The notes: generated by a model not told the origin, from the sequence alone. 64,000 nt of DNA from JARRKU01 sp963675565 (GCA_963675565.2 CAXXYD010000004.1:1674001-1738000), one strand, 5' to 3'. Counted from the first letter of the stretch, positions 53,916 to 62,633 are shown. Translations and numbers: made by a program.

Positions 53916-55610
53916 ATGGCCGATACAGGCATCCATACCCCGTCCAACTTTATCAAAACCATCATCGAGGAAGATTTAAAAAACAATACCCACGAGGGCC
54001 GGGTGGCCACCCGTTTCCCGCCGGAACCCAACGGTTATCTGCATATCGGCCACGCCAAATCCATCTGCCTCAATTTCGGCCTGGCCGAAACATACGGCGG
54101 CACATGCAACCTGCGTTTTGATGACACCAACCCCGCCAAAGAAGAGGTCGAATATGTGGATTCCATCAAAGCGGACGTTCGCTGGCTGGGCTTCGACTGG
54201 CAGGAGCGCGAATACTATGCTTCTAACTATTTTGAACAGCTTTATGATTTTGCCGTCGGTCTGATCAAAGACGGCAAGGCCTATGTGGACAGCCTCAGTG
54301 CCGAGGAGATCCACGAATATCGCGGAACATTCACCGAGCCCGGCATAAAGAGCCCGCATCGCAACCGGCCGGTGGATGAAAACCTCGATCTGTTTCAGCG
54401 CATGCGCGACGGTGAATTCGAGGATGGCGCCCATGTGCTGCGGGCCAAAATCGACATGGCGCACCCCAATATTCTGATGCGCGATCCCACCATTTACCGC
54501 ATTCGCAAGGCCCGCCACCACCGCACGGGCGACAAATGGTGCATTTATCCCATGTACGATTTCACCCATTGCCTCTCGGATGCCCTGGAGCGCATCACCC
54601 ATTCCATTTGCACCCTTGAATTCCAGGACAACCGCGCCCTGTACGACTGGGTGCTGGACCAGGTCAGCGTCCCGTGTCGTCCCCGCCAATATGAATTCGC
54701 CCGCTTGAATTTGAGCTATACGGTTTTGAGCAAACGCAAATTGATCCAGTTGGTGGATGAAAACCACGTCTCCGGATGGGACGACCCCCGCATGCCGTCC
54801 ATTGCAGGCTTTCGCCGCAGGGGCTATACGCCGGAGGCCATCCGCACGTTCTGCGAACGCATCGGGGTGGCAAAGGCCAACAGCACGGTGGATATCGCTT
54901 TGCTGGAACATACCATCCGTGAAGATCTCAATCGGCGGGCACCTCGGGCAATGGCTGTTCTGCGGCCGCTGAAAGTGGTCATCGAAAACTACCCGCAAAA
55001 CCAGATTGAAACACTGGAGGCCGTCAACAACCCCGAAGATGATACCATGGGGACCCGTATGGTCCCCTTCTCCAGAGTTCTGTACATCGAACAGGAAGAC
55101 TTCATGGAGAACCCGCCCAAAAAGTTCTTCCGCCTTGGCCCCGGGCGTGAAGTACGCCTGCGCTACGCCTACTTTATCACCTGCCGGGAGGCCATCAAGG
55201 ACCCGGACACCGGAGCGGTAACCGAACTGCGCTGCACCTACGACCCGGCCACCCGGGGCGGCAACGCACCCGACGGCCGCAAGGTCAAAGCCACACTCCA
55301 CTGGGTTTCGGCACAGCATGCGCTGGATGCCCAGGTCCGGCTCTACGACCGCCTTTTCACCAAGGAAAACCCCGATGAAAAAATTGAGGGCAAAACATTC
55401 AAGGATTTTATCAACCCCGACTCCCTTGAAACCCTTGTGCAATGCAAACTGGAACCCGGCCTTGCGCAAGCCGCCCCGGGCGAAGTTTACCAGTTCGAGC
55501 GCCTGGGCTATTTTTGTGCCGATCTAAAAGATTCCACGCCGGGCCACCCGGTGTTCAATCGAACCGCTACCTTGCGGGACACCTGGGCTAAACTGAAGCG
55601 CAAAGGATAG
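53916..55610 (+). CDS. glnS: Glutaminyl-tRNA synthetase
   Basis: The 564-residue class I synthetase begins near RFPPEPNGYLHIGHAKSICLNF, with the HIGH motif, and has the KMSKS equivalent VLSKRKLIQL. The beta-barrel anticodon domains are complete (VPFSRVLYIEQEDFME, TLHWVSAQHALDA). It charges tRNA-Gln directly, so this organism should not depend on the amidotransferase route; a tRNA-Gln lies at 38482. A GGGAGA site lies before the ATG at 53916; the frame is open to 53811. Confidence 0.96.
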   Translation: MADTGIHTPSNFIKTIIEEDLKNNTHEGRVATRFPPEPNGYLHIGHAKSICLNFGLAETYGGTCNLRFDDTNPAKEEVEYVDSIKADVRWLGFDWQEREYYASNYFEQLYDFAVGLIKDGKAYVDSLSAEEIHEYRGTFTEPGIKSPHRNRPVDENLDLFQRMRDGEFEDGAHVLRAKIDMAHPNILMRDPTIYRIRKARHHRTGDKWCIYPMYDFTHCLSDALERITHSICTLEFQDNRALYDWVLDQVSVPCRPRQYEFARLNLSYTVLSKRKLIQLVDENHVSGWDDPRMPSIAGFRRRGYTPEAIRTFCERIGVAKANSTVDIALLEHTIREDLNRRAPRAMAVLRPLKVVIENYPQNQIETLEAVNNPEDDTMGTRMVPFSRVLYIEQEDFMENPPKKFFRLGPGREVRLRYAYFITCREAIKDPDTGAVTELRCTYDPATRGGNAPDGRKVKATLHWVSAQHALDAQVRLYDRLFTKENPDEKIEGKTFKDFINPDSLETLVQCKLEPGLAQAAPGEVYQFERLGYFCADLKDSTPGHPVFNRTATLRDTWAKLKRKG

Positions 55611-55632
55611 CAGTCGCCATAAAGGAGCCACT

Positions 55633-57315
55633 TTGAACATTTGGTTTTTTCTAATGGAACTGGCCATGCTGCTGGGTACGGCTTTCGTACTGGGAGCCAT
55701 GGCCCAGCGCCTGCGGCAAAGCCCCATCGTGGGCTACCTGCTGGCCGGCACCATCATCGGCCCCCTGATGTTCAATACCGAAGCCGTCAATCAATCGGCG
55801 GAGCTGGGTGTCTCCCTGCTGCTCTTTTCCATCGGGCTGGAATTCTCCTTCAAGCGCCTGATGCAGATGGGCCGCATGGCCTTTGGCGGCGGAACGCTTC
55901 AGGTTGCCGCCACAATGGCAGCAACCGCATTCCTGCTGATGCCCTGGTTCAATTTTCCCCAGATGCTTGCCGTGAGCGCCATCGTAGCGCTCAGCTCCAC
56001 GGCGGTGGTCATGCGCGTGCTTGTGGAACGCAGCGAAATCGATTCTGTGCGCGGCAGGGCTTGTCTGGCTATCCTGCTCATGCAGGACATCGCCATCGTG
56101 CCGCTGGTGCTGATGGTCAGCCTGTTCAACCCTGAAACCGCCCAGACCGGCATTTTCCGGCACGTCACCACCATCATCGCCTCGGCCGCTGGACTGGGGC
56201 TGGTTTTATACGCTATTCTCCATCACCTCGTGCCCCTGTTTCTGGCCAGCCACGGCGTCTTTGCCAATCGGGAACTCACCGTCCTGCTCGCCATCGCCGT
56301 GGCGCTGGGGGCCTCCTGGGGCGCCCATGCCCTGGGTATTTCCCCTGCCCTGGGCGCTTTTGTGGCCGGCATGCTGCTGGGCGAATCCCCCTATGCCACC
56401 CAAATCCGCGCCGATATCAGCGCCGTGCGAACCATCATGGTCACCCTGTTTTTCGCCTCCGTGGGCATGCTGGCCAAACCGATCTGGTTTCTCACCCACA
56501 TCCACTGGATCGTTGCCGCAGCCATGGCCATATTCCTACTTAAGTCGCTTCTTATTTTTGGCGTCGGCCGTCTTTTCCGTCTGGACAATCGTCACGCCCT
56601 GGCCACGGGCATCACCCTGGCGCAGGTGGGTGAGTTTTCACTGGTGCTGGCCGTCGCCGCACGCGATGGCAACTTGTTGGGCGACGATGGCTTCGACCTG
56701 CTGGTTTCGGTCATCATCGCCCTGATGTTTGCCGCCCCCTACATGGTCAGCCAGGCCTTTCCGCTGGCCGATCGACTATTGGCAGTCATCATCGGGCGCC
56801 ATTCCACAATGACGCTTCAGAGCCAGGCCCTGAAGGCGGAATCCCCGGACCGGGTACTGGTGGTGGGGCTGGGGCCTGCCGGACAGGAGGTGGTCCGGCA
56901 GTTGAAACAAGCCCGCCTGGAACCGGTGGTTATCGACACCAATCCCCAAAGCCGCATCAAGGGCCGTGAAATGGACATCAAGGTGTACCTGGGGGATGCC
57001 GGCAGTGAAGATGTTTTGCTGCATGCCGAATTTCAAAAAGTCTGCATGGCGGTGGTAACGGTTCCTGATCCTGCCAGCGCCATACGCATCGTTGAAACCA
57101 TGCGCGGCATGAAGGCCGAGCTGCCCATCGCCGCCCGCTGCCGGTACAACCGCTATTACGATCATCTGAAAAATGCAGGCGCCAACATCCTCATCGATGA
57201 AGAGACCGGCCTGGGCCACGACCTGGCCCGCCAAATCGTCGCTTTCATGCAGCAAAGCACAGGGATCGGCCTGGCATGCCGGCTGGCCGGCCATATCGAT
57301 CAACGTGCGTCATGA
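55633..57315 (+). CDS. Kef-type (CPA2) cation:proton antiporter with TrkA-N domain
   Basis: The 560-residue protein has about 12 membrane segments in 1-380 (PIVGYLLAGTIIGP, SVLLLFSIGLEFSF-like SLLLFSIGLEFSFKRL, ALGASWGAHALGISPALGAFVAG) and a TrkA-N nucleotide-binding domain at 395-515 (RVLVVGLGPAGQEVVRQL, VIDTNPQSR, YLGDAGSEDVL). It probably exports K+ or Na+ in exchange for protons, gated by a cytosolic ligand. The start is TTG with AAGGAG 8 bases upstream. It follows glnS by 22 bases and overlaps the pseudouridine synthase gene by 4 bases. Confidence 0.9.
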   Translation: MNIWFFLMELAMLLGTAFVLGAMAQRLRQSPIVGYLLAGTIIGPLMFNTEAVNQSAELGVSLLLFSIGLEFSFKRLMQMGRMAFGGGTLQVAATMAATAFLLMPWFNFPQMLAVSAIVALSSTAVVMRVLVERSEIDSVRGRACLAILLMQDIAIVPLVLMVSLFNPETAQTGIFRHVTTIIASAAGLGLVLYAILHHLVPLFLASHGVFANRELTVLLAIAVALGASWGAHALGISPALGAFVAGMLLGESPYATQIRADISAVRTIMVTLFFASVGMLAKPIWFLTHIHWIVAAAMAIFLLKSLLIFGVGRLFRLDNRHALATGITLAQVGEFSLVLAVAARDGNLLGDDGFDLLVSVIIALMFAAPYMVSQAFPLADRLLAVIIGRHSTMTLQSQALKAESPDRVLVVGLGPAGQEVVRQLKQARLEPVVIDTNPQSRIKGREMDIKVYLGDAGSEDVLLHAEFQKVCMAVVTVPDPASAIRIVETMRGMKAELPIAARCRYNRYYDHLKNAGANILIDEETGLGHDLARQIVAFMQQSTGIGLACRLAGHIDQRAS

Positions 57316-58067
57316 AGGGGTCCCCTTTTCCGGTTATCGCATTCGGCACCGGATGGCTGCTGGTGGACAAACCCGGCGGAATAAGTGTGCACAACGATCC
57401 CGGGCGGGACCTGTGCTCACGCTTGACCAAGTATTTGGACAGTGACGCGAGCCATCACGATACCATCGGTCTGGATCCCGGCTTTGGACTGCATCCGGTC
57501 CACCGGCTGGACAAAGAAACCAGCGGGGTGATTATGCTGGCCTGCAGAAGGGACGTGTTCAAAGCCCTTTCAGCGATGTTTTCGTCGAATCAAGTGACCA
57601 AACACTATCTGGCTCTGGTTCACGGGGTTGGGTTTAAAACGGGAGACGAGGGCATCTGGAAGTGGCCTCTGACCCCGCAATCGGCAGGCCGGCGCAATAT
57701 TCAAGGTAAAGGTTTCCGCTCAACATGCTGCACTGAATACCGGGTGTTGAAACAAAGCCGCCACTACACCCTGATCGATTGCCGCCTAATCACCGGACGC
57801 ACCCATCAAATACGACGTCATGCCGCCCTGGCCGGCCATCCATTGCTTGGTGACCGCCGCTACGGATCACTGCGGGCGTGCCGATATCTGGAAAAAAAAT
57901 GCGGGCTTAAGCGCCTGGCCCTGCACGCGTCAAATATCAGCCTGCGCCCCCCGGGCGCCGATGGCGTTCAACAGTTTGAATCCAGCCAATTGCCTGTTGA
58001 AATGGAACGCATTTTCATGGCTGACCTTTTGTCGAGTCAGGTTTCAGAACAGGGTTTCAGGAAATGA
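57312..58067 (+). CDS. RluA-family RNA pseudouridine synthase
   Basis: The 251-residue protein has the RluA catalytic motif HRLDKETSGVIMLA with Asp near residue 69, the start WLLVDKPGGISVHND, KHYLALVHG and the late GRTHQIRRHAALAGHPLLGD. It lacks an S4 domain. The modified RNA is not known. The ATG at 57312 overlaps the antiporter stop (ATGA). The 3' end overlaps the tail of the convergent C10 peptidase gene by 24 bases. Confidence 0.9.
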   Translation: MKGSPFPVIAFGTGWLLVDKPGGISVHNDPGRDLCSRLTKYLDSDASHHDTIGLDPGFGLHPVHRLDKETSGVIMLACRRDVFKALSAMFSSNQVTKHYLALVHGVGFKTGDEGIWKWPLTPQSAGRRNIQGKGFRSTCCTEYRVLKQSRHYTLIDCRLITGRTHQIRRHAALAGHPLLGDRRYGSLRACRYLEKKCGLKRLALHASNISLRPPGADGVQQFESSQLPVEMERIFMADLLSSQVSEQGFRK

Positions 58068-59786
58068 CGAATCGATAAAACACCCACCACCGCCACCACC
58101 GCCGCCGCCTGAAGATGGTACGGGAGGAGCCACCGATGCGTCCGTGTTGTTCACGGTCACGGTGCAGGTATCGGTAGCCCAGGCCCGGTTCAGATCGGTG
58201 ACCCTGACCTGAAAAACCAGCTGAGACACTTCGTCCACATTGCTTGTGGTAATGGTGGGCGTCGGGGTTGTCGCATCGACGATAACCGCAATGGGGCCAC
58301 TGATCTGGGTCCATAAATAGCTGCTTATACCAACGCCTTCAGGGTCTGATACATTGGCCACGGACAGCGTAGCCACAGCCTCCTCCTCGACAATGAGATC
58401 ATCACCCGCCTGGACTACCGGCGGGTTGTTGTCCGGTTCGATCCCGATCACCATCACCTGCTGATCGACCACATCCCAGTCGAAGGAACCCGTATTAAAA
58501 TCATCATCATCGGTGATGTCGTAGTAGGCATCACTGGCCCCCTCCCAGCCGAAGTTGATGTGGACCTTGTCGGTGACCCCCTCTTGATAACCGTCAATCA
58601 CCACCTCATGCCAACCGGCAGGCGAACCCATAGAAAAAATCACTGGCCGGGCGGGGTCTGCATCCAGTTCCGCCTTGATCATTGAAAACCATTCCGCGGC
58701 AGAATAATCGGCAAGGTAGCGGCGATTGTATGCTGCAGTGAGCGATTTGAATCTGAAGTGCTCGCTCAACACCTCATCCGCCCAAACCCCGCTCGCCGAC
58801 CCGGTGGCGGACTCGGGACATCCGAAATCCATATTTGCCACCACAGCCATATAATACATCAGCATTGACACTGCTTCGATTTGCTCTTGGGTGGTGCCGG
58901 ACACACTTAGGTCATCGGCCATATTGCCCCAGTCATAGGCCTCGGTATTTGAAAAATCTAGGGTCAGACTTTCGGTAACCGTCGCACCTTCCCAGACGTA
59001 TGTATTCGTACCCTGGCCGCCAACACTCTGAGGCGGCCACTGCCAATACTTGAGCGTCTGTGCCCAGGCTGTGGCCACACAACCGGTAAGGGTGTGGCCA
59101 CTGGAACAGCCGTCATCAGGCGTTTGGGAATTATAAGGTGACGCCTGCCCCCAGATGGTTGTGAGCAGAGGCGCAACAATAGCGCCGCGAATGATTGTTT
59201 CGGAGTCGCCGGCCACATTTGTTGACGCGGCTTTTAAGGATATGCCTGCGTCTTGGGCAGCACTCAAACGGTTAAAATAGCGCCAGGCATTTCGGACCCG
59301 GCCGGAATTTTTTATTGAACCCGAACCCGCAGCAGCGTCAGCTGCGCGGTTACGAAAACGCCTGACCGCTTCAAACTTATTGGTCAATCGAAATAATATC
59401 CATGATTCCAGTGTCTTAAGGTTATTTCCACGATCCAGGTCGAAAGTGGAGCGCGTCGAATAAAAGGGGACCGGACTCACCTCGTCGACAGCGGCGACGA
59501 TCACGTAGCCACTGGGCTGAACGCGAAAATGATACGCCACCGTATGTCCCTCTTTTGCAATGATCTCATGGCTGACAATCGCCGGGGCTGCGGCACCGTG
59601 CCAGCTTCCGAAAACAGCCATATGCTGCGCTATCTGGCCGTGCGCCACCCGGCTGGCAGCCTCAAATGTCACGTCCTCGCACCGGGCGGCTGACGGCACA
59701 ACCACAGCCAGAACGCCCGCCAAAATAAGATGATAAAAATACAAAACCATACCAGCCGATGGCCTATTGAATTTGGGAAGAATCAT
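58044..59786 (-). CDS. Secreted C10 (streptopain-family) cysteine peptidase with PKD-like domain and poly-Gly-Cys tail
   Basis: The 580-residue protein has a signal/anchor at 10-36, a propeptide (37-195), and a papain-like C10 domain (197-450): catalytic Cys236 in TGCVATAWAQTLKYW and His393 in GWHEVVIDGY, with the HINFGWEG strand near 410. Residues 454-545 form a PKD/K319-like beta-sandwich (NPPVVQAGDDLIVEE, SSYLWTQISGP). The C-terminus is nine glycines (560-568) followed by CFIDSSFPETLF. This resembles the CFI-box C-terminal tail but is much shorter than usual. The start overlaps the lipoprotein gene stop by 23 bases. The propeptide probably keeps the enzyme inactive until export. Confidence 0.85.
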   Translation of the reverse strand: MILPKFNRPSAGMVLYFYHLILAGVLAVVVPSAARCEDVTFEAASRVAHGQIAQHMAVFGSWHGAAAPAIVSHEIIAKEGHTVAYHFRVQPSGYVIVAAVDEVSPVPFYSTRSTFDLDRGNNLKTLESWILFRLTNKFEAVRRFRNRAADAAAGSGSIKNSGRVRNAWRYFNRLSAAQDAGISLKAASTNVAGDSETIIRGAIVAPLLTTIWGQASPYNSQTPDDGCSSGHTLTGCVATAWAQTLKYWQWPPQSVGGQGTNTYVWEGATVTESLTLDFSNTEAYDWGNMADDLSVSGTTQEQIEAVSMLMYYMAVVANMDFGCPESATGSASGVWADEVLSEHFRFKSLTAAYNRRYLADYSAAEWFSMIKAELDADPARPVIFSMGSPAGWHEVVIDGYQEGVTDKVHINFGWEGASDAYYDITDDDDFNTGSFDWDVVDQQVMVIGIEPDNNPPVVQAGDDLIVEEEAVATLSVANVSDPEGVGISSYLWTQISGPIAVIVDATTPTPTITTSNVDEVSQLVFQVRVTDLNRAWATDTCTVTVNNTDASVAPPVPSSGGGGGGGGGCFIDSSFPETLF

Positions 59787-60231
59787 TTATCCATACCTTG
59801 GCCCCCAGAAGACACTGGCCTGCAATAGGCATCTCGACGGCAGCCAGGCGGCCCCGAATGACAACCTGGGAATTCCGTTTTTGGGATAAGGCAGAAAAAA
59901 CCGCTCGACTGTCAGCAACATCGACCCACACTTCAATAGATCTGCCCTGCCGATCCAGCACCTTGAATTTTTCGTAGACAAGCCGGGGGTAGCGCTGTTT
60001 ATCAAAAATGTTGTTTAAATCGAGGTATCCCTTGATTGTTACTGTCTGTCCGTCCCAATCAGGAGCGACACCACAGATCGAAGGAATTCGGTAGGTGGAA
60101 TAAAGCGACTTCAAAGACAGGGGGGTATTCTTTGGAGAAGGGCGCCCTCCCATTCCACAGGAAATGACGGCGGCAATAATCAACACGCCTATGCCGGTCG
60201 CGTTTAATTGCCGGTTCCAGAGGTTGATCAT
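59764..60231 (-). CDS. Small lipoprotein translationally overlapped with the C10 peptidase
   Basis: The 155-residue protein has a lipoprotein signal ending AVISC (Cys25), then a beta-rich domain (GQTVTIKGYLDLNNIF, RSIEVWVDVADSR, SQVVIRGRLAAVEM) that looks like an OB or similar small barrel. GGAG precedes the ATG. It has no clear homologue in my memory. The overlap with the peptidase gene suggests a partner: a chaperone, an inhibitor as in staphostatin-type pairs, or a processing factor. All of these are inference from position only. Confidence 0.7.
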   Translation of the reverse strand: MINLWNRQLNATGIGVLIIAAVISCGMGGRPSPKNTPLSLKSLYSTYRIPSICGVAPDWDGQTVTIKGYLDLNNIFDKQRYPRLVYEKFKVLDRQGRSIEVWVDVADSRAVFSALSQKRNSQVVIRGRLAAVEMPIAGQCLLGAKVWINDSSQIQ

Positions 60232-60389
60232 TATCGACTCCGATTACCGGTGAATTGCTCGTAATCAGCACCACCGCCTGCCTTGAATATATTTAGCATA
60301 AGGCCCAAGGACCGTAAACGATAATGGACATTTCAGGACAGTGCGGCTGGACAAAACATCGAAGCAATGGGATCTGCGAACAGCCGGTT

Positions 60390-60536
60390 GGGGCCCACAA
60401 AGAAAACGGGGCGGCTCACGCCGCCCCGCCGGCTAAAGGAAGATATAAATTAATATATCTCTAGAGACTCCCCCGCGAAGTCTCTGTATGCGTATATCGG
60501 CATTTGGGCCGTGGGCTTTAATTTTTTTTGGGCCCC
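60390..60536. repeat. Structured AT/GC-mixed intergenic element with terminal inverted repeats
   Basis: GGGGCCCA (60390-60397) and TGGGCCCC (60529-60536) are inverted ends. Inside are a stem GGGGCGGC-TCAC-GCCGCCCC (60408-60427), AGATATA-AATTAA-TATATCT (60441-60460) and AGAGACT-AGTCTCT (60463-60485). The first stem is followed on the minus strand by a T-rich tract and may end the small gene at 60557. The 60232-60556 gap has no gene; the element could be a small RNA or a MITE-like repeat. Confidence 0.45.
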
Positions 60537-60556
60537 GGTAGCGATTTTATTCCGAT

Positions 60557-60853
60557 TTAGTGTTTATTCATTATTTTAACCAACTTTTCAGCAACTTGCA
60601 TCTCTTGCGGCATAAGCAGGCCTGACGATATCCATCGTTCGATGGACTCTTTTGAAACACTCAAGCCCCGGGCATAGCCTTCGAGATCCGCCTGATGCGT
60701 AAGATCAATCTCGGCTTCCGGTTGCTCTGAATTTTCAGGTGCAGGGGGATGCGCCATTGCATTGGCAGGACATCGATCCGCTCGAACATATTCCATCGGC
60801 TTTCCGTTCGCCTGCCGCTTCAGCATTTTGCGCAAATAATTCAAAATCGCCAT
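60557..60853 (-). CDS. Conserved small hypothetical protein (98 aa)
   Basis: The start MAILNYLRKMLKRQANGKPMEYV follows an AGAGGTG site by 8 bases; the frame is open to 60943. The middle is Pro/Glu-rich and the C-terminus (YARGLSVSKESIERWISSG, EKLVKIMNKH) looks helical, perhaps an HTH-like or regulator-binding end. No signal peptide or known domain is seen. A palindromic operator candidate lies about 110 bases upstream. Confidence 0.5.
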   Translation of the reverse strand: MAILNYLRKMLKRQANGKPMEYVRADRCPANAMAHPPAPENSEQPEAEIDLTHQADLEGYARGLSVSKESIERWISSGLLMPQEMQVAEKLVKIMNKH

Positions 60854-60964
60854 ATTGATGACACCTCTTTCTTTTAATTGACCCTGCCCGAATTTCAGCA
60901 AAAAACCTATGTCGCTGAAATGCCGTGAAATGTATCGGTCCAATGATCCTGAGCAACGGTCTAT

Positions 60965-60981
60965 AACCTGACAGTCAGGTT
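60965..60981. promoter_or_regulatory. Palindromic operator candidate between divergent small genes
   Basis: AACCTGAC-A-GTCAGGTT is a perfect inverted repeat with one central base. On the minus strand it directly precedes TTATAG, a possible -10. It lies in the 60854-61175 gap, which has no gene I can support. Confidence 0.5.
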
Positions 60982-61175
60982 TGTATGCACATTATCGGCC
61001 AATATCGCCAATAAGTTAATCTGTTTTCTGGCAACCGCAAGTCATCCGGTTTCATTCAGGTTGGCGCAAAAAATATTTCATGAATGCGTGTAAGGATAAT
61101 GGGGCCGGTTCGACTGTACACTCAAATGTTGGTTTCATGAACATTCAATTGGATCGAAATAATATGGAGGCTACC

Positions 61176-61337
61176 ATGAAAAATACCCTTAAAAAACTCA
61201 GCCTGATTGTCGCCACTGCAGCCCTGTTCTTCATCGGCGCTGCCAATGTATACGCATCGGAAGGCGTGGGCCACTGGCACAGCAGCCAGAGTGAAGCCCA
61301 GTATCAGAGATACCTTGATATCGAAACCGGGAATTAG
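61176..61337 (+). CDS. Small secreted peptide (53 aa)
   Basis: MKNTLKKLSLIVATAALFFIG and ANVYA form a clear signal peptide; cleavage would leave about 24 residues (SEGVGHWHSSQSEAQYQRYL onward). GGAGG lies before the ATG at 61176, and a strong terminator follows, which supports a real short gene. It has no known relative. The frame extends back to 61080 without a start context. Confidence 0.6.
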   Translation: MKNTLKKLSLIVATAALFFIGAANVYASEGVGHWHSSQSEAQYQRYLDIETGN

Positions 61338-61372
61338 ACAACTCGCTAACCCGGTGAAAACCACTCAAAAAG

Positions 61373-61404
61373 GCCAGCCCGAGTATTCGGTGCTGGCTTT
61401 TTTT
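61373..61404. terminator. Bidirectional Rho-independent terminator
   Basis: GCCAGC pairs with GCTGGC, with an inner CCGA/TCGG pair, and seven T residues follow on the plus strand; on the minus strand the stem is followed by five T residues. It separates the small secreted peptide gene from the convergent MEMO gene. Confidence 0.85.
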
Positions 61405-61425
61405 GCAACAGCAGTCGCCCAATGA

Positions 61426-62280
61426 TTACCCGAATACCACGCCGGCATATCCCACGAAACTGTCCCCGGGACTCACATCATGGCTTGTAGCATATTCAAG
61501 GAGCCGGGCCTGCTTTGCCCCCAGCCGACTGGCGGCAGCCAGGGTTGTGGCTGCTGCACCGCAACAGCATGCATTCTGATGATCGAGGCCTTCTGCCAAA
61601 ACCTGCTGCGGCGCCATGGCCAGCAGGGCGTCTATCAGGCGCCGGTCATTTTCCTGGCGCACCCAATCCAGCGCTTTCTGACCTGTTCCATGATCGGTAA
61701 AACCATAATTGCTGCCATAATGCGTCAAATCTGTCGATCCGACCAACTTCAACCGTTTGCCGAATTTGACCGCCCAGTCGGCCACAGCGAGACCGATCTC
61801 GAGAGAATCCTTTCTGGGTGCAACGCCCAAGGCCAGAACGGTTGCCGGAGACAAAAGATATTTTACGAACGGCATCTGGACTTCGATGGTATTGTCCTGA
61901 ACAAAATGTTTCGGGGTTTCCCGCTGGAAAGAAAAATGGGCTTTTAAGTATCCGGCAAGATCCTCCGCCACCGGCAACGGGCCAAAGGGGGTTTCCCACG
62001 CTCCGCTGTCCATCATATAATTGGAAGACTCCGGATGAAGGTGCATGCCGAAAATCACCACCAGGTCCAACGGATCGGCTTCTTTAAGACGGTGAATTAC
62101 ATTGCAGGCAATCCGACCACTGTAAATCCAGCCGGCATGCGGTACGATTCCGCCGATGAAAGAGGCCCCCCCTGTTGGCGCCCCTGCCCCCTGAGCCAGA
62201 AACCCGGAAATGGCTTTTTCGCATGCCGGCGCCTGTTCCGGGTACCAACTGCCGGCAAAAACCGCTTTTCGGATATCCAT
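61426..62280 (-). CDS. amrB: MEMO1-family protein (AmmeMemoRadiSam system protein B)
   Basis: The 284-residue protein matches the MEMO fold: AVFAGSWYPEQAPACEKAI at the start, IGGIVPHAGWIYSGRIA, MHLHPESSNYM and the late DHQNACCCGAAATTLAA. The metal-site histidines and cysteine of the family are present. The bacterial protein is linked to an AMMECR1 protein and a radical SAM enzyme, which are not in the window. A GGGGGG site precedes the ATG. The reaction is not established. Confidence 0.9.
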   Translation of the reverse strand: MDIRKAVFAGSWYPEQAPACEKAISGFLAQGAGAPTGGASFIGGIVPHAGWIYSGRIACNVIHRLKEADPLDLVVIFGMHLHPESSNYMMDSGAWETPFGPLPVAEDLAGYLKAHFSFQRETPKHFVQDNTIEVQMPFVKYLLSPATVLALGVAPRKDSLEIGLAVADWAVKFGKRLKLVGSTDLTHYGSNYGFTDHGTGQKALDWVRQENDRRLIDALLAMAPQQVLAEGLDHQNACCCGAAATTLAAASRLGAKQARLLEYATSHDVSPGDSFVGYAGVVFG

Positions 62281-62502
62281 AGTGCCCCCCTTTTTTCTTT
62301 TACCCTATACCTTCCGTCGCCTGGCTTCAACCTTCGGCAATGGCTTTGCATTCCGAAAATCATGCTTATAATCTATGCCGTTAAGAATTGATGGATTCGT
62401 AAAAAGAACAAATTCATTCCCGATAAATAACCTTTTTACCAGTTCATCAAAAATTTGAACATAAAAATACAGGGTCATGACCGTAATGCCTGTTCAGTTT
62501 AT

Positions 62503-62568
62503 GGCAGCGGCGCCCTGCCGCAACAGAAGATTGATTTGCTCGAGATGTCGCGGCGGGGCGCCGCTGCC
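62503..62568. promoter_or_regulatory. 19-bp hairpin upstream of nifU, candidate leader element
   Basis: GGCAGCGGCGCCCTGCCGC (62503-62521) pairs with 62550-62568 over 19 bp with a single G-T pair; the loop is 28 bases. It ends 65 bases before the nifU start and has no T-run after it, so it is not a classic terminator. It lies in the 62281-62633 gap, which holds no gene. Confidence 0.6.
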
Positions 62569-62633
62569 GCACAGGTGGGTGTGATCACGCTAAAAATTAA
62601 TGACATTGCTGAAATTCGGTCTGGGAGGCTGAT

